64,000 nucleotides of DNA from Fragilariopsis cylindrus CCMP1102 (lineage: Eukaryota > Bacillariophyta > Bacillariophyceae > Bacillariales > Bacillariaceae): the NCBI GenBank assembly GCA_900095095.1, contig FMBT01000440.1:1-64000 (forward strand). Direction: 5' to 3'. Each line of letters begins with the position of its first letter. Positions within the stretch are counted from its first letter, which is position 1. This document shows, piece after piece, positions 44,972 to 56,297 of this stretch. Below the pieces are notes generated by a model. It searched no databases. It was not told the DNA's origin and worked only from the letters and a program-made list of their open reading frames with translations. The position numbers and the translations under genes were made by a program.

Positions 44972-45014
<43 letters not shown>
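44972..45014. repeat. (CT)n microsatellite
   Basis: Uninterrupted CT dinucleotides for about 43 bp, just upstream of the HA-domain gene start, in its likely 5' untranslated or promoter region. Confidence 0.95.
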
Positions 45015-45016
<2 letters not shown>

Positions 45017-45667
45017 ATTACTATACTGTACACTGTTTATGTGTGTGTCTTTACTTGTTGAGAATTAATCAAATCAAATCAATTGATTGGTGTGTAATAA
45101 TATTGTGTTATTATGCCGATATTGAAACGACGTTAATATTGATTTGTGATTGAACAGTAACAGTACTGTAACGTACGGAAGAATTGAGGAGAAAATTAAG
45201 TACAGCAGTATTATTATTTTATCCTTTATTCTTGTCACGTGTTATTCAATATTTTTGTGTGGTGGTTACTGTTTTAGCGCCCGCGATTATTACTATTGAG
45301 TGTATTTTATATTAATAAATAATTAAGTCACCAGTCGTGCTAACGTTACCGGTATGTACGGGCGGTATTTTATTTATCGAACACAAATTGCACTATATCC
45401 TTACTAGATACTAAGTACAGTACACTACAGCATGTAACTCTTTACCAACGCGCGTACAGTACGGTACAGGCAACACACATTCACTTTTTTATTTGGGGGA
45501 TTTCCTGAGAAATAGTGATCTTAATTAACTATTTTTTAATCCCTAAAAGTGTAGCTGGTTATAATTATTAATCCCCCCAAATTAGTATAGAGGGGGGCCC
45601 GAAAATAAAATATATTTGGGACACAAAAATTTGTATTTGGGGACAAAATATTGTTAATGTACTACAC
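45015..45667. other. Intergenic
   Basis: 5' flank of the HA-domain gene. Contains several GTAC-centred motifs (ACAGTACTGTA, CAGTACGGTACAGG) and the ACGTTACCGGTATG region near 45341. No gene. Confidence 0.5.
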
Positions 45668-46672
45668 TAGTACCATTTGAAAGGGTTGCAGAGGACAACA
45701 ACAAATAGATCAGGTGCAAAAAAATCCACATAGTGTATTAGAACAATGCGTTTGCCTCCTACCACTTTTCTGTTCCTGTGGTTGCAGAATAAAATTCATT
45801 ATGCTTTTATGGCAGGCACACAAAAAAACTTGATTTTGGATCAGAAATGAACTCAAGATATCTTATTTGTAAAGGTTGCAGAAGACAACACAAAATGGAC
45901 TGGGTGCACAAATATCCACATAGTGTACTCAATCATTGTGTTTGCCTACTACTATCCTTGGTGGTTCATCGTCACTTGGCTAAAGTGGTATCATTTCTAT
46001 CTCACAAATTCTCACTTTGAATAATAAGACAGATGAATAACTTCTCCTTAGGTTCTACAACCAGCATGGTGCACCAAAATACCAACCAGTCATCAATCTC
46101 ATACCCATAGTGGATGGAACAAGGGTCATGATCCCTCATACATACCTTATTCTTGCCTCCAGAACACAAACATTGCATTTTGGCCAACATGTCATATTTT
46201 CATGCTCCCAAAAGTATCATTCAGAAATAGGCTGCCACAACATCAAAAAAAGGAATTGGACCATGGTTTGAACACCCAGATACCTTCCATATATGCATAT
46301 ATTCAAAATAAATTAACAATACTTGTAACATTCGCCATATTGGTGGTGGGGTGGGATGGGGAACAATAGAATAGACATAAAATAGCCCAAAATGCACACA
46401 TTGCAGAATATTTGAAATGCTACAGCGCCGCGCCCATACCAGGTATGCTGAGTCCCAAGAAAAATAGCTAGGCATCAGCCTAAACCTTACAAGTTTTGGA
46501 TCATATCATTTGTTAGGTAACCATACATAATATAATTGGGATGTCATAGGTCAAAACCCACCGCTATTAAAACACAACACACAATTACTCTAAGTGCCAA
46601 GTACGCGTGTAATCAACGCCGTGATGCACCATCAATCCAGACCTAATAACCTTGGAAGATTGTAAGGAGCTC
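45668..46672 (-). mobile_element. Unclassified repeat element, inverted arm A (with 190-bp internal repeats)
   Basis: About 1.0 kb matching 50868-52105 in reverse orientation. It begins with roughly two ~190-bp monomers containing GGTTGCAGA(G/A)GACAAC and ATCCACATAGTGTA (start near 45685 and 45872). These are followed by a unique part whose longest frame (46002-46190, minus) encodes LAKMQCLCSGGKNK and YGYEIDDWLVFWCTML, also open in arm B. Family unknown; old, with many substitutions between copies. Confidence 0.75.
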
Positions 46673-47584
46673 AACATTATACCTATGGGTACAAGGTACA
46701 ACTATTGCTTAGGACTGCAGGGAGGTTAGGAAGGTGTCAGGGTGTGCTAAGCCCCCAAAAGGGTCATTTAGGCCCAAACAACAGGTTTCCCCCCTTTAGC
46801 ACCCACATCAGCATGGTCCTGCCCATAGCTTGCCAAGTTTATACTGCCTTTGGTGTATATGGTCAACCCCATGTGCTTACTTTGGGATAATTCATCCTTT
46901 TGAGTGTGTACTAGGTCACATACCCCCCCCCCCCCCCCCCATTTCCCATGTCCTAGGCTGCATCACACCCTTTACCACCTTCAAGTGTAGAACAAATGCC
47001 TAGCGCCCCAAAGTCCGGTACAGGTATCCACCCTATGCATATTATTAAGCTTAGATTATACCATCTGATTGGGACTTTATACATGCTAGGATGGGTTAGA
47101 ATGCCAGAAAGTGGAGTGGTACAAGGTAGCAAGTACCAACAGGACATGATTTAGTGTTTCAAGTCTGATTAAAGTGTTACTAAATAACAGTCGTACAGTA
47201 TGTCTTGTGCATTTTTGCATTATTCATTCTTTCTTTTGGTTCACAACCCACTACTTACGAAGAGGATCAACGGCACGTTCTTACTTACAGTATCATTAAC
47301 ACCAAAGCATAGAAAAATGAATTAAAAAAAAGAGAGAGAGAGAAAGAAAGAGGAAGATGTATTAATTAATTATTTAAATGTATTTCATTTTATTTATTTA
47401 TTCATGTCTTTTTTTTCTATTTTTTTTTCGTGCGGTGTGTTGTTGTGTGTGATGTCGTGGAAATTAATATATAAAGCTGTTTGCTTTTTGTTTGTCTTTG
47501 TTTGTTTGTTTTTCTTCTTCTCAATACAGAAACAATCCGTACATTTCTTCGTTTTGTTTCGTTTTTAATATCTTTTTGTTTTTT
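46673..47584. other. Repeat-derived and intergenic sequence with a C18 run
   Basis: 46740-46930 in reverse orientation is related to 60040-60290 (shared CACTCAAAA..GATTCATCCCAAA, ACCATATAxACCAAAGG and GGGCC segments), so the element family extends past arm A. A run of 18 C lies at 46923-46940. From about 47200 to the MPP stop codon the sequence is AT-rich 3' region. Confidence 0.55.
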
Positions 47585-49614
47585 TTAATAACGTAACCAA
47601 TACGAATGTCTTCGAAACCAGGTATAGTCTGGTAATTCATGGATACCACCCACTGCTGCTAAACTATGATCTTTATCATTAAAAAATTTATACGCAGTAG
47701 CTTTAATATCATCAGTAGTGACGGTATCAATTCTTGAAAACACTTCGGCTGGTGTCATTCGACGACCATAATTTAATAAGGATCGTCCAATTTCTTCAGC
47801 GACATTATTATGTCCATCTAAATTCATGAGCATGGCAGCCTTTAAGGAAACTTTCGCACGTTCAACTTCATCATCACCGACGGAATGTACGAGACGTATT
47901 AAATTATTCATTATATACCATGAACAATCATCGACTTTATTATCCGGCATGACGGCATACACACCAAACAAACCAGTATCTTTATAATGTGTATTAAAGG
48001 TATTTAATGAATACGCTAATTCATTTTCGGCAACATCTTGACATAAATTCGAAGCATAATTTGCACCCATCCCCGATGCACGATCATAACTACCTAATAA
48101 TAATTGCATTAACATTAATGGGAAGGCATATTCCGACGTCCAGGAGGCGGTGGGGAAGGCAATGGCCATATAGGCGACATCTTCGGAATTAAATTTCACA
48201 CTAGTGGTTTGTATTGTGTGTGGTAAGGATGACGGGTAATGTAACGTAAGGAAAGAAGGAAAGAAGGGAAGAAAGAAAGATTGAGAAAAAAAGACAGGAG
48301 GGATCGGAAGGATTTGTTAGAAAATAATAAACACAGGTGACATAGGAATGTTTCAAATTCAAAACAACAACAACAATGCTGCAGGAGATGGCAGTTTGCA
48401 TTTTATATTATTATTATAGTATATTAGTATACATACCGATAATCACTACCAGTAAAGACCGCTGGTTCCATGGAAACATCCACACCACCCGAGGTAGTCG
48501 GTAAGGAACCAAAATGTTGATCAGCTAAATCACATAATTGAGTATGATCAATGGCACCGGCACCACTCACAACCATCCGGGGTGCTGTATATTGTGTCGT
48601 GACATATTCGACTAATTGATCTCGGGTCAATGAACGGATATTTTGTTCACTACCTAATATTGTTCTTCCTAAACTCGATCCTTGAAAGGCTGTCGAATGT
48701 AAATGATCTAAAACTAATTCTTCTTGATTTTTATTGACTTCTTCCATTTCACGTAAAATTACATCCCGTTCCCGATCAATGGCCACTTGATCGAGTTTGG
48801 AATTTAATAATATATCCGCAATAATTTCAATAGCAGTCGGTACATCCTGTTTAAAGACCTTTGCAAAATACGCAGTTTGTTCACGACTCGTATAAGCATT
48901 TAAATGTCCACCCATATTTTCAATTTGTTCTTCTAATTGTTTTTGTGTTCTGTTGGAGGTACCTTTAAAGGCCATATGTTCGAGAAAATGTGCTGCACCA
49001 TTATTGGCAGAGGTTTCATAACGTGATCCAGAATCAATCCAGACACCGACGGTGGCTGTTTCAGCACCAATTGTCGTTTCACTTCCGACACGTAATCCAT
49101 TCGATAATGTCGTCACATCGGTCGTGGGGGCACGTAAGACATAATCAGGAAATTCAGTACTATCATAATCTGTGGTAGCAGCAGATGATGCAAAGGATGC
49201 TGCAAGTGTTCCTTGTCCAACAATAACACGCTGGTGTGTGGATGGAATGGAATGAATATAATTCGTGAATTTGAAAAATTAGGGGGTTGAAGAAAAGATA
49301 TCATCGGGTTTCGTTTCGTTTCGGTGAAGAAGAAGAAGAACAACAACAACAATCGGGGTGAGATGGAGATTTATTTTTAATTTATTTTCTTCGGGGGGAA
49401 AGAGAGAATATTGGCAACAACAACAACACAAGATCATCTGATCGCTCGGCATTGTATTCCCCTTTCAAAAAGAATCAATCCCCCCCGCAGTACATGTGTA
49501 CATGTACATGTACTTAATATTTGCGTTTATTAAAATTCTTCTTACCTTCGTGAATGCACTAGAAAGTACACGACTACTACTACTACTACGAGATGCCGCT
49601 ACTAATAACGACAT
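47585..49614 (-). CDS. Mitochondrial processing peptidase beta subunit
   Basis: Exons 49546-49614, 48437-49230 and 47585-48200. The introns are 315 and 236 bp, with donors GTAAGA and GTATGT and CAG/TAG acceptors. They join in frame to 492 residues, the usual size. It is an M16 zinc metallopeptidase that removes presequences from imported mitochondrial proteins; in many lineages the same protein is core 1 of cytochrome bc1. Exon 1 encodes a Ser/Arg-rich mitochondrial presequence (MSLLVAASRSSSSSRVLSS). The inverted zinc motif HFLEH is at residues 104-108, and the third ligand Glu lies in REMEEV about 76 residues on, so it looks catalytically competent. The second half has the inactive domain with RVKFNSEDVAYMAIAF, ASGMGANYASNLCQDV and GRRMTPAEVFSRID. 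The gene lies between two inverted copies of a dispersed repeat. Confidence 0.96.
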
Positions 49615-50867
49615 AATGATGATACGGTTGTTTTAATTTGATCCTTGGCTGACAAATACGGTACGACGACGATAGATTGATGTCGGGGGAGATAAGTCTG
49701 AATGCTGGGCTAACTGGAAGTTGAAGGGTGCTGTTGTTGTTGCTGTTTGGTGAGATTTTGTTTCATTCGCTGCTGTTGCTCACGACGCACTCGCTTTTTG
49801 CTTGTTAACTCATACGGTAACGATACAGCCTGTGTGGTGCGTCGTTGTGTTGATTTTAAAAATTAAAAACGAGCGATGGCAAGACTGTTGTTAGACTCTT
49901 GTCTTTTGCTTGAAGAACAGAAGGCAAAAAAACAAGAATCACTACATTTTTCTCGTATGAAGAACAAGATACCAGCGACGGAAGGACTGACGACTGTACT
50001 TATATATTATTTATATTTAGACCAATCAAATTTACTGCACACACACACACACACACACACAATAATTGAGGGGGACAAAGTAAAGAAGAGAGATGATGCA
50101 ACAAAAGTAAAGTGACATATCCCATACTGCAAACATTATATAATACACACATACGATACTGTTCACACACACTATTTACACACACTGTTCACAGACAGTT
50201 CACACACTATTCAGAGGAGATAGATGATGATACAAGAATGGGCTACTATACACTTTTGTTACTATTGTTGTACAAAATGAGTAGTGGTTAGTGTGGTATC
50301 ATCATTGGTGAAGATTGTAGTATGGTGATACACTACACATTACTATATTATAATATACATGCATACAAATAAATAAATGATGTGAACCACATCACCAAAC
50401 CAATAATTGATATAATGCTAGAAGTAGGGTATAAACAATACCACAAGCATGGAATTGAGCCATCACTACAGTCCTTCACACATTGGCTTCTGTTTTGAAG
50501 CTGTGGAAAGAAGAGTGAATTCAAGTACATAAACTTGCTTCTATATAATATAGAAAGAGACACATGATATAATTTGATTTGTAATCCTCCTCTTCTCTTA
50601 TGCATGCATCAGTAGCCATCATGCAACCTAATAGAATTTCCCCCAAATGACCAAATTCAACCAAAACTTTTCCTATAAACAGATCTCAACCAAGTATTAT
50701 TGAGGTGCATTTGGTGTTAAACTTCTGCAGGTAAAAGATTGTCAACCATACACTATGAAAGAACAACAACAACTACGACAAGGCGCGTTCCGGCTCAAGG
50801 TGATCTCGAAATGTACCAAAAAAAACACAACTACAACAACAACTGCTGCTGCTGAATAAGAATATTG
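49615..50867. other. Intergenic, with CA microsatellite
   Basis: 5' flank of MPP-beta to the start of repeat arm B. Holds (CA)n at 50038-50060 and loosely repeated ACACTGTTCACA motifs at 50155-50215. No gene with convincing start or motif. Confidence 0.5.
50038..50060. repeat. (CA)n microsatellite
   Basis: Uninterrupted CA dinucleotides, about eleven copies. Confidence 0.95.
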
Positions 50868-52105
50868 AGCTCCTTATTACCTTCCAAGGTTATTAGGTCT
50901 GTATTGATGGTGCATTACGGCGTTGATTACACGTGCAATTGGCACTTAAAGAAATTGTGTGTTTTAATACCGGTGGGTTTTGGCCCGTGACACCCCAAAT
51001 ATATGTATGGATACCTAAAGCAATGATAATATGATCCAAAATCTTTATGAATTAGGTTAATGCCTAGCTATTTTCCTTGGCACTCAGCATACCTGGTGTG
51101 GGCGCGGTGCTGTAGCATCTCAAATATTTTGCAACGTGTGCAATTCGGGCTATTTTATGTCTATTCTATTGTTCCCCACACCCCCACACCATCACCAATA
51201 TGATGGCGAATGTTCCAAGTATTGTTAATTTATTTTGACCATACGCATATATGGAAGGTATCTGGGTGTTCAAACCATGGTGCAATTCCTTTTTGTTGTT
51301 GTTCTAGCCTAGCCTATTTCTAAATGCTACTTTTGGGCATGGAACTATGACATGTTGGCTAAAATGCAATGTTTGTGTTCTGGAGGCAAGAATAAGGTAA
51401 GCATGAGGAATTGTGACCCTTGGTTCATCCACTATGGGTATGAGATGGATGACTGGTTAGTATTTTGGTGCACCATGCTGGTTCTAGAACCTAAGGAGAA
51501 GTTATTCATCTGTCTTATTATTCAAAGTTGTCTAATATTCCAATAACCAAACTCCACTGGAGAATTTGTGAATCAGAATTACTTTAATCAAGTGATGATG
51601 AACCACCAGGGATGGTAGGAGGCAAACACAATGTTCTAGTACCCTCTGTGAATGTTTGTGCAATCAACCCATCCAGTGTTGTCCTATGGAACCCTTTCAA
51701 ATGAGATACTTTGTTGTTCATTATTATTTCTGATCCAAAATCTTGTTTATTTTGTGTGTGTAACTACAGCAAAATGGATTTTATTCCTCAATCACAGGAA
51801 CAAAAAAGTGGTAGAAGATCAACACAATGTTCTAGTACCCTCTGTGAATGTTTGTGCACCTGACCCAGCTGGTGTTGTCCTATGGAACCCTTTCAAATGA
51901 GATACTTTGTTGTTCCATTATTATTTCTGATCAAAAATCTTGCTATTTTTGTGTGCCTGCCATAAAAGCATAATGCATTTATTCCGCAACCACATGAACA
52001 GAAAAGTGGTAGGATGCCAACACAATGTTCTCATATACTATGTTGATGCTAGTGCAACTGGCCTATTTGGTGTTGTCCTCCGCAACCCTTTCAAATAGTG
52101 CTGGT
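50868..52105 (+). mobile_element. Unclassified repeat element, arm B (three 196-bp internal repeats)
   Basis: About 1.24 kb, the inverted partner of 45668-46672. It starts at GAGCTCCTTATTACCTTCCA, runs through the same unique part (open piece 51352-51546 with LAKMQCLCSGGKNK and YGYEMDDWLVFWCTML), and ends with three ~196-bp monomers (marker GTGTTGTCCT near 51676, 51872 and 52070). It has one monomer more than arm A, which explains the length difference. The right boundary falls about 50 bp before the 86-bp tandem duplication. Confidence 0.75.
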
Positions 52106-52156
52106 TCGTGAATTTATTATTTGTTGTGATAAGATCCTGGAGTCCCTAGCAAGCGG

Positions 52157-52325
52157 GACTAACAGCAAATACACCGTTAGACCGTTACTAGCCAGTACAT
52201 TAAAGACTACACCCGTTGTCCGTCGCACTTTTAAAAAAAGCGGACTAACAGCAAATACACCGTTAGACCGTTACTAGCCAGTACATTAAAGACTACACCC
52301 GTTGTCCGTCGCACTTTTAAAAATT
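52157..52325. repeat. Two exact-looking 86-bp tandem units in a promoter
   Basis: Units starting GACTAACAGCAAATACACCG at 52157 and at 52243 run to CGTCGCACTTTTAAAAA with no difference I can see over ~80 bp. They sit 200-360 bp upstream of the silaffin-like gene. The perfect match implies a very recent duplication. Confidence 0.95.
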
Positions 52326-52520
52326 TATTTTAGCTCATTTTTTTAAATTGAGCGATTTTCATTCATTCATCGCTTTTTTTTCTTTCCTACTTTTTTTTTA
52401 TATAACTTACCAGTATCATATCAATCATCACGCACTTCCAAAAAACACCGTCTCATTCTTTCTATCGAATTCAATTTATTCATTCACCCGATATAGTACT
52501 ACTACATCGACATTCTCAAG

Positions 52521-53447
52521 ATGATGAAACTATCAACCTTCGCAGCAGCACTGTTAATATTAGTGCTTTCATCGACGACAACGGAAGCTCGATTCCGTGG
52601 TGGTTCCACTTCTTCTACACGACGTACTTCTAAAAAGCAACGAGCAGCAGCATCAGCTGTATCAGCAGCACGGGCATTACTAGCTAGTGATGAATCATCA
52701 CCAGTATCAAAGGCACCAGTCGCAGCTACGACTAAGGCACCATCGAATGCGAAACCAAAAAAGGATTTGAAACCGGTGAAACCGAAACTCGAGAGGAAAG
52801 AGATAGTCGAGAAGATACCGAAGAAACCAAGAATGACTATGGCGCCATCTCAAAGTAAAGGACCAGTTGTAGCTTCAACAAAAGCACCATCTCAAAGTAA
52901 AGGACCGGTTGCAACGAAGAAACCGAGACTCGAGAGGAAAGAGAGACTCGAGAAGAAACCATTTCAAAGTAAAGAACCAGTTGCAACGAGGAAACCGAAA
53001 GTCGAGAGGAAATCGAAGAAACCAAGAATGACTATGGCGCCATCTCAAAGTAAAGGACCAGTTGTAGCTGGAACAAAAGCACCATCTCAAAGTAAAGGAC
53101 CGGTTGCAACAAGGAAACCGAAACTCGAGAGAAAAGAGAAACTCGAGAAGATACCGAAGAAACCATTTCATAGTAAAGAACCGGTTGCAACGAGGAAACC
53201 GAAACTCGAGAGGAAATCGAAGAAACCAAGAATGACTATGTCACCATCTCAAAGTAAAGGACCGGTTGTAGCTCCAACAAAAGCACCAGGTGTAGCTGGA
53301 ACATCATCGGCACCAGTTGTGGCTGGAGCAACATCGGCACCAGCAACAAACCGATATGGTATGACGAAGAATAGGAATAGGATGATGATGAGGTCATCTG
53401 CGTCGGCTTCCAGCGATAGCGGTACCAGAACACTTGTCACGTTCTAA
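52521..53447 (+). CDS. Silaffin-like secreted Lys/Ser/Pro repeat protein
   Basis: 308 residues from ATG. Residues 1-23 are a signal peptide (LLILVLSSTTTEA). An RFRGGSTSS / TRRTSKKQR basic region follows. The core is a 65-68 residue repeat starting MTM(A/S)PSQSKGPVVA at residues 105, 170 and 238. Each full unit holds SQSKGPV twice, (R/K)KPKLERK or a variant twice, and KKP(F)xSKEPV. The end is an Ala/Pro/Thr-rich linker and a Met/Arg/Asn-rich tail (TKNRNRMMMRSS). Signal peptide, regular Lys spacing including K-x-x-K and S-K pairs, and Ser-rich repeats are the hallmarks used to recognise silaffins and other silica-precipitating proteins, which bear modified lysines and phosphoserines in the silica deposition vesicle. 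Similarity is compositional; no homology is claimed. Confidence 0.75.
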   Translation: MMKLSTFAAALLILVLSSTTTEARFRGGSTSSTRRTSKKQRAAASAVSAARALLASDESSPVSKAPVAATTKAPSNAKPKKDLKPVKPKLERKEIVEKIPKKPRMTMAPSQSKGPVVASTKAPSQSKGPVATKKPRLERKERLEKKPFQSKEPVATRKPKVERKSKKPRMTMAPSQSKGPVVAGTKAPSQSKGPVATRKPKLERKEKLEKIPKKPFHSKEPVATRKPKLERKSKKPRMTMSPSQSKGPVVAPTKAPGVAGTSSAPVVAGATSAPATNRYGMTKNRNRMMMRSSASASSDSGTRTLVTF

Positions 53448-54241
53448 ATGAATTATAAGAAAGTAGATAGTAAAAGGAAAAAGGAAAGGATAGAATGAAA
53501 CGAAACGAATCAGAGAGAGAGAGAAGCAACGCGAGTGGTAAGATAAGTCCTCGTCCATCCAGCCCACCTATAATGTTTAAAAATAATAATCAACACAACA
53601 TACACAATACTGCTTGCACTTTAAAACGTAACGAGTAATATTAATAGATAAGCAATCAAATCAATTGATAATACTTTTACTTACCGTGTAGTTCATCATC
53701 TTTCTAATGTTGTATCAACTATAACATTCCCAACACATGCATTCTATTATGCACTATACTTGTTCATCGTGATCAAAATCTATGTTCATAGAATGCGTTA
53801 CTTTTATGCCTTCCTAACCAATGAACTACGTACAGTTTATAGAAGCATGTGAATCGGAGTACTTCATCATAAAACACGCAGTTGCTGTGTAACTTACTGT
53901 AGAAATTGTTCATAAAGCAAAAGTTGCTGTGTGTTACTGGACCACACATTCTTTTATTGACGAAGCCCTTTAGTCGTAGTTCTTAAAAACAAAAAATCCA
54001 TCGAGAATTATCGCACCAGCGTCTGTCCTCACTCTTGGTTGTAACAAGAAGGCAGTCACGAATTTATTAAGACTTATCCATCGCGTGTTAACTTTTGGCC
54101 TACGTTGGATCTATTTTTTCACAATCGGAATGAGGAGTGAATAAAAGATCTACTATACCGGTAAGTTATTATTGAACAAAACCTTTGGTTCTCTCACAGC
54201 CCATTGCTTCATCCAATAGACACTATTATATTGTGCAGACG
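53448..54241. other. Intergenic
   Basis: 3' region of the silaffin-like gene and 5' region of the ankyrin gene. A partly repeated GCAGTTGCTGTGTAACTTACTG / AAAGTTGCTGTGTGTTACTG pair lies near 53879-53938. A CTCACAG at 54194-54200 could be a splice acceptor if the ankyrin gene has a 5' exon. No gene. Confidence 0.5.
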
Positions 54242-54793
54242 ATGTTTCATTACTATGATTGTTCTGAATTATTATTTCGAGCTGTGAAGGATGCGAATTT
54301 CGAAGAAGTGAATAGACTACTTTCTATTGCATCCGCCGCGACTGGAACTATATTTGATATTGTGAATGAAGAAGATGATAATGGGATGACACCATTAATT
54401 GAAGCATGTATATCGGGCGACGAAAGAATTGTACGTCTGCTATTGGATAGCGGTGCAAAGTCTCAACTTTGGTGTGCTAAGCACACACCGTTGCGTGGAG
54501 CAGCAATTTGTGGTCATCATCACATAATACCGATCCTTTTAAATGCTGGTGCGAATCCCAATCTAGTCTCCGAAGGGAATCGTACACCATTAATGGGTGC
54601 ATGTTTTCTACGGGAAAATGTTCCAAAAGAAAAGAGGGCCTTGTGTGTAAAAGCATTATTCGATTGTTATCCCCTTGATCTTGATCCAACACGACGAAAT
54701 TCCTTTGGTGAATCGGCATTAGATCTTGCAAGAATACGTGGATACGAAGAATCGATTCAAATTCTCGAAAAAGCTATGGATCGGGTTGCATAA
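54242..54793 (+). CDS. Ankyrin-repeat protein
   Basis: 183 residues from the ATG at 54242; the frame is open upstream but without another ATG, and a possible acceptor at 54200 leaves room for a 5' exon. Four to five ankyrin units are visible: LLFRAVKDANFEEVNRLLS, GMTPLIEACISGDERIVRLL, TPLRGAAICGHHHIIPILL, RTPLMGACFLRE and ESALDLARIRGYEESIQIL. The typical TPL and LL-x-x-GA positions are kept. Such repeats mediate protein binding; no other domain, signal peptide or membrane segment is present. Partner unknown. Confidence 0.85.
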   Translation: MFHYYDCSELLFRAVKDANFEEVNRLLSIASAATGTIFDIVNEEDDNGMTPLIEACISGDERIVRLLLDSGAKSQLWCAKHTPLRGAAICGHHHIIPILLNAGANPNLVSEGNRTPLMGACFLRENVPKEKRALCVKALFDCYPLDLDPTRRNSFGESALDLARIRGYEESIQILEKAMDRVA

Positions 54794-55565
54794 AGTAGTG
54801 ACGACGAAGACGAAAGGAAATGAAACGAAATGAACACTTCGCCAATTCCATCAGTTTAATAAAATCTAGAATAATTAGTAGATTAGATAACAGTTTCTGT
54901 ATCAAATACACTACCATCCACAGAATCTAGCTACTATTGTATATAATAGTTTTAAGAGAAATGACAAGATGGCTGCATGACTACGTAGATATTCTCCTGG
55001 ATGAATTCAAAGAAAAAGAAATAAGCAGGCCTACCAGTTTACATGACCATTACAATAATTTCAGGACCGTTATAACGATGCAAGTATTTATGACACATTG
55101 TGAAAAACAATTGCATACAGTACGGAAAAGAACACAATTATGTTCGTAATAAATAATAGTGTAATAAGGAAATAACAGAATGCATAAGACAGAACCAAAG
55201 GTTCACAACTTAGGAATAATGTATATGCATTTTGTTTTCATAGTGATTACATGGCATTGCATTATTTGATTGATTATGTGTATATGTATGTGTGTATGTG
55301 TACGTGCAAGTGTACGTGCAAGTGTACGTGCAAGTGTACGTGCAAGTGTACGTGTGCGGTAGGCAGGTGTGCTGCTAATGGTAATAGTTACGATGAGTGA
55401 TGGGGATGATTGATGAGTGATACACGAAAAAAGAGATCATATTTTTCTTACTTCGATGCCCATCATCACTCTTGGATTTTTTCAATTTCAATTTCATTTC
55501 ATTTCATTTTGTTGTTGGTTGTTTTGTTGTTGTTGGTTGTTTTTATTATTATGGTGCATCAGAAT
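54794..55565. other. Intergenic between convergent genes
   Basis: Contains the 12-bp array listed separately and (ATTTC)n/(GTTGTT)n runs near 55485-55545. No gene. Confidence 0.5.
55299..55356. repeat. 12-bp tandem repeat (TGTACGTGCAAG)n
   Basis: Nearly five identical 12-bp units containing GTAC. Located in the 3' space between the ankyrin gene and the PT-rich membrane protein gene. Confidence 0.95.
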
Positions 55566-56297
55566 TCAATTCCAACCATACCAAAACGTTGACCATTCAC
55601 TATTTTCATACCAATCGGTTGGTGACGGTGTGAATGCAGTTGCAGTTACAGTAGTTGGTGATTTAGTTGATGGAACTTTTGTAGGAGATTTAGTTGGTGG
55701 TGATACAGTTGGAGGTTTAGTAGTAGTTGGAACTTTTGTAGGAGGTCTAGTTCTTGGAGCTGTTGTTGGTCGTTTTGTAGGACGTTTCGTTGGACGACAA
55801 CCAGATCTAGTACAATCAGAATTTCCCGAACCAAAAGTAGGTTTAGTTGTAGGAGATTTAGCTGTTGACGAAGTTGGTGAGGGAGTTGTTGGAGATGGAG
55901 TTGGTACTGGCACTGGTTCTGGTACTGGAATTGATATTGGAGAATTCGTACAGTCAGGGTTAGATCTAGTACATGCAGAATTTCCTGACGAAAGATTATT
56001 AGAGTTATTATTATTATTATTGCTGCTGCCATCAGCATTTACATTATTTATATCACCACCAATCGATGCAAGAGAACGATGACGTCCTTGTCCTTGTTCT
56101 TGTTGTTGTAAAATAGCAGCAAAACCACACAAGGATAATAATACGAATACGCCAATAATTCGTTTCAAAGACATAGGCGACGACGACGACGACGAAAGAG
56201 GAAGGGTAGTAGTACCTTTCTCAAGATCATCAACAATATCACTATCACTATTGATAGTACTGTTGTTCTTCATACTTTTGTTAATAGAGGATGTCAT
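55566..56297 (-). CDS. PT-rich type II membrane protein
   Basis: 243 residues from ATG at 56297. The N-terminus is hydrophilic (about 45 residues, acidic then Ser-rich), followed by one membrane helix (IIGVFVLLSLCGFAAIL). Outside comes a RHRSL basic site, an Asn run, and a duplicated Cys unit (GNSACTRSNPDC and GNSDCTRSGC) separated by a Pro/Val/Thr spacer. A long (P-T-K)-rich stalk with RPTKRPTKRP and TKPPTVSPPTKSPTK follows, and an aromatic end DWYENSEWSTFWYGWN. The layout suits a cell-surface glycoprotein or wall linker; the tryptophan-rich tail might bind carbohydrate or membrane (speculative). Family not recognised. Confidence 0.75.
   Translation of the reverse strand: MTSSINKSMKNNSTINSDSDIVDDLEKGTTTLPLSSSSSSPMSLKRIIGVFVLLSLCGFAAILQQQEQGQGRHRSLASIGGDINNVNADGSSNNNNNNSNNLSSGNSACTRSNPDCTNSPISIPVPEPVPVPTPSPTTPSPTSSTAKSPTTKPTFGSGNSDCTRSGCRPTKRPTKRPTTAPRTRPPTKVPTTTKPPTVSPPTKSPTKVPSTKSPTTVTATAFTPSPTDWYENSEWSTFWYGWN

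Noticed and set aside
45668-52105. LTR retrotransposon made of arms A and B
   Set aside because: The arms are inverted, not direct, and the sequence between them is a host MPP-beta gene.
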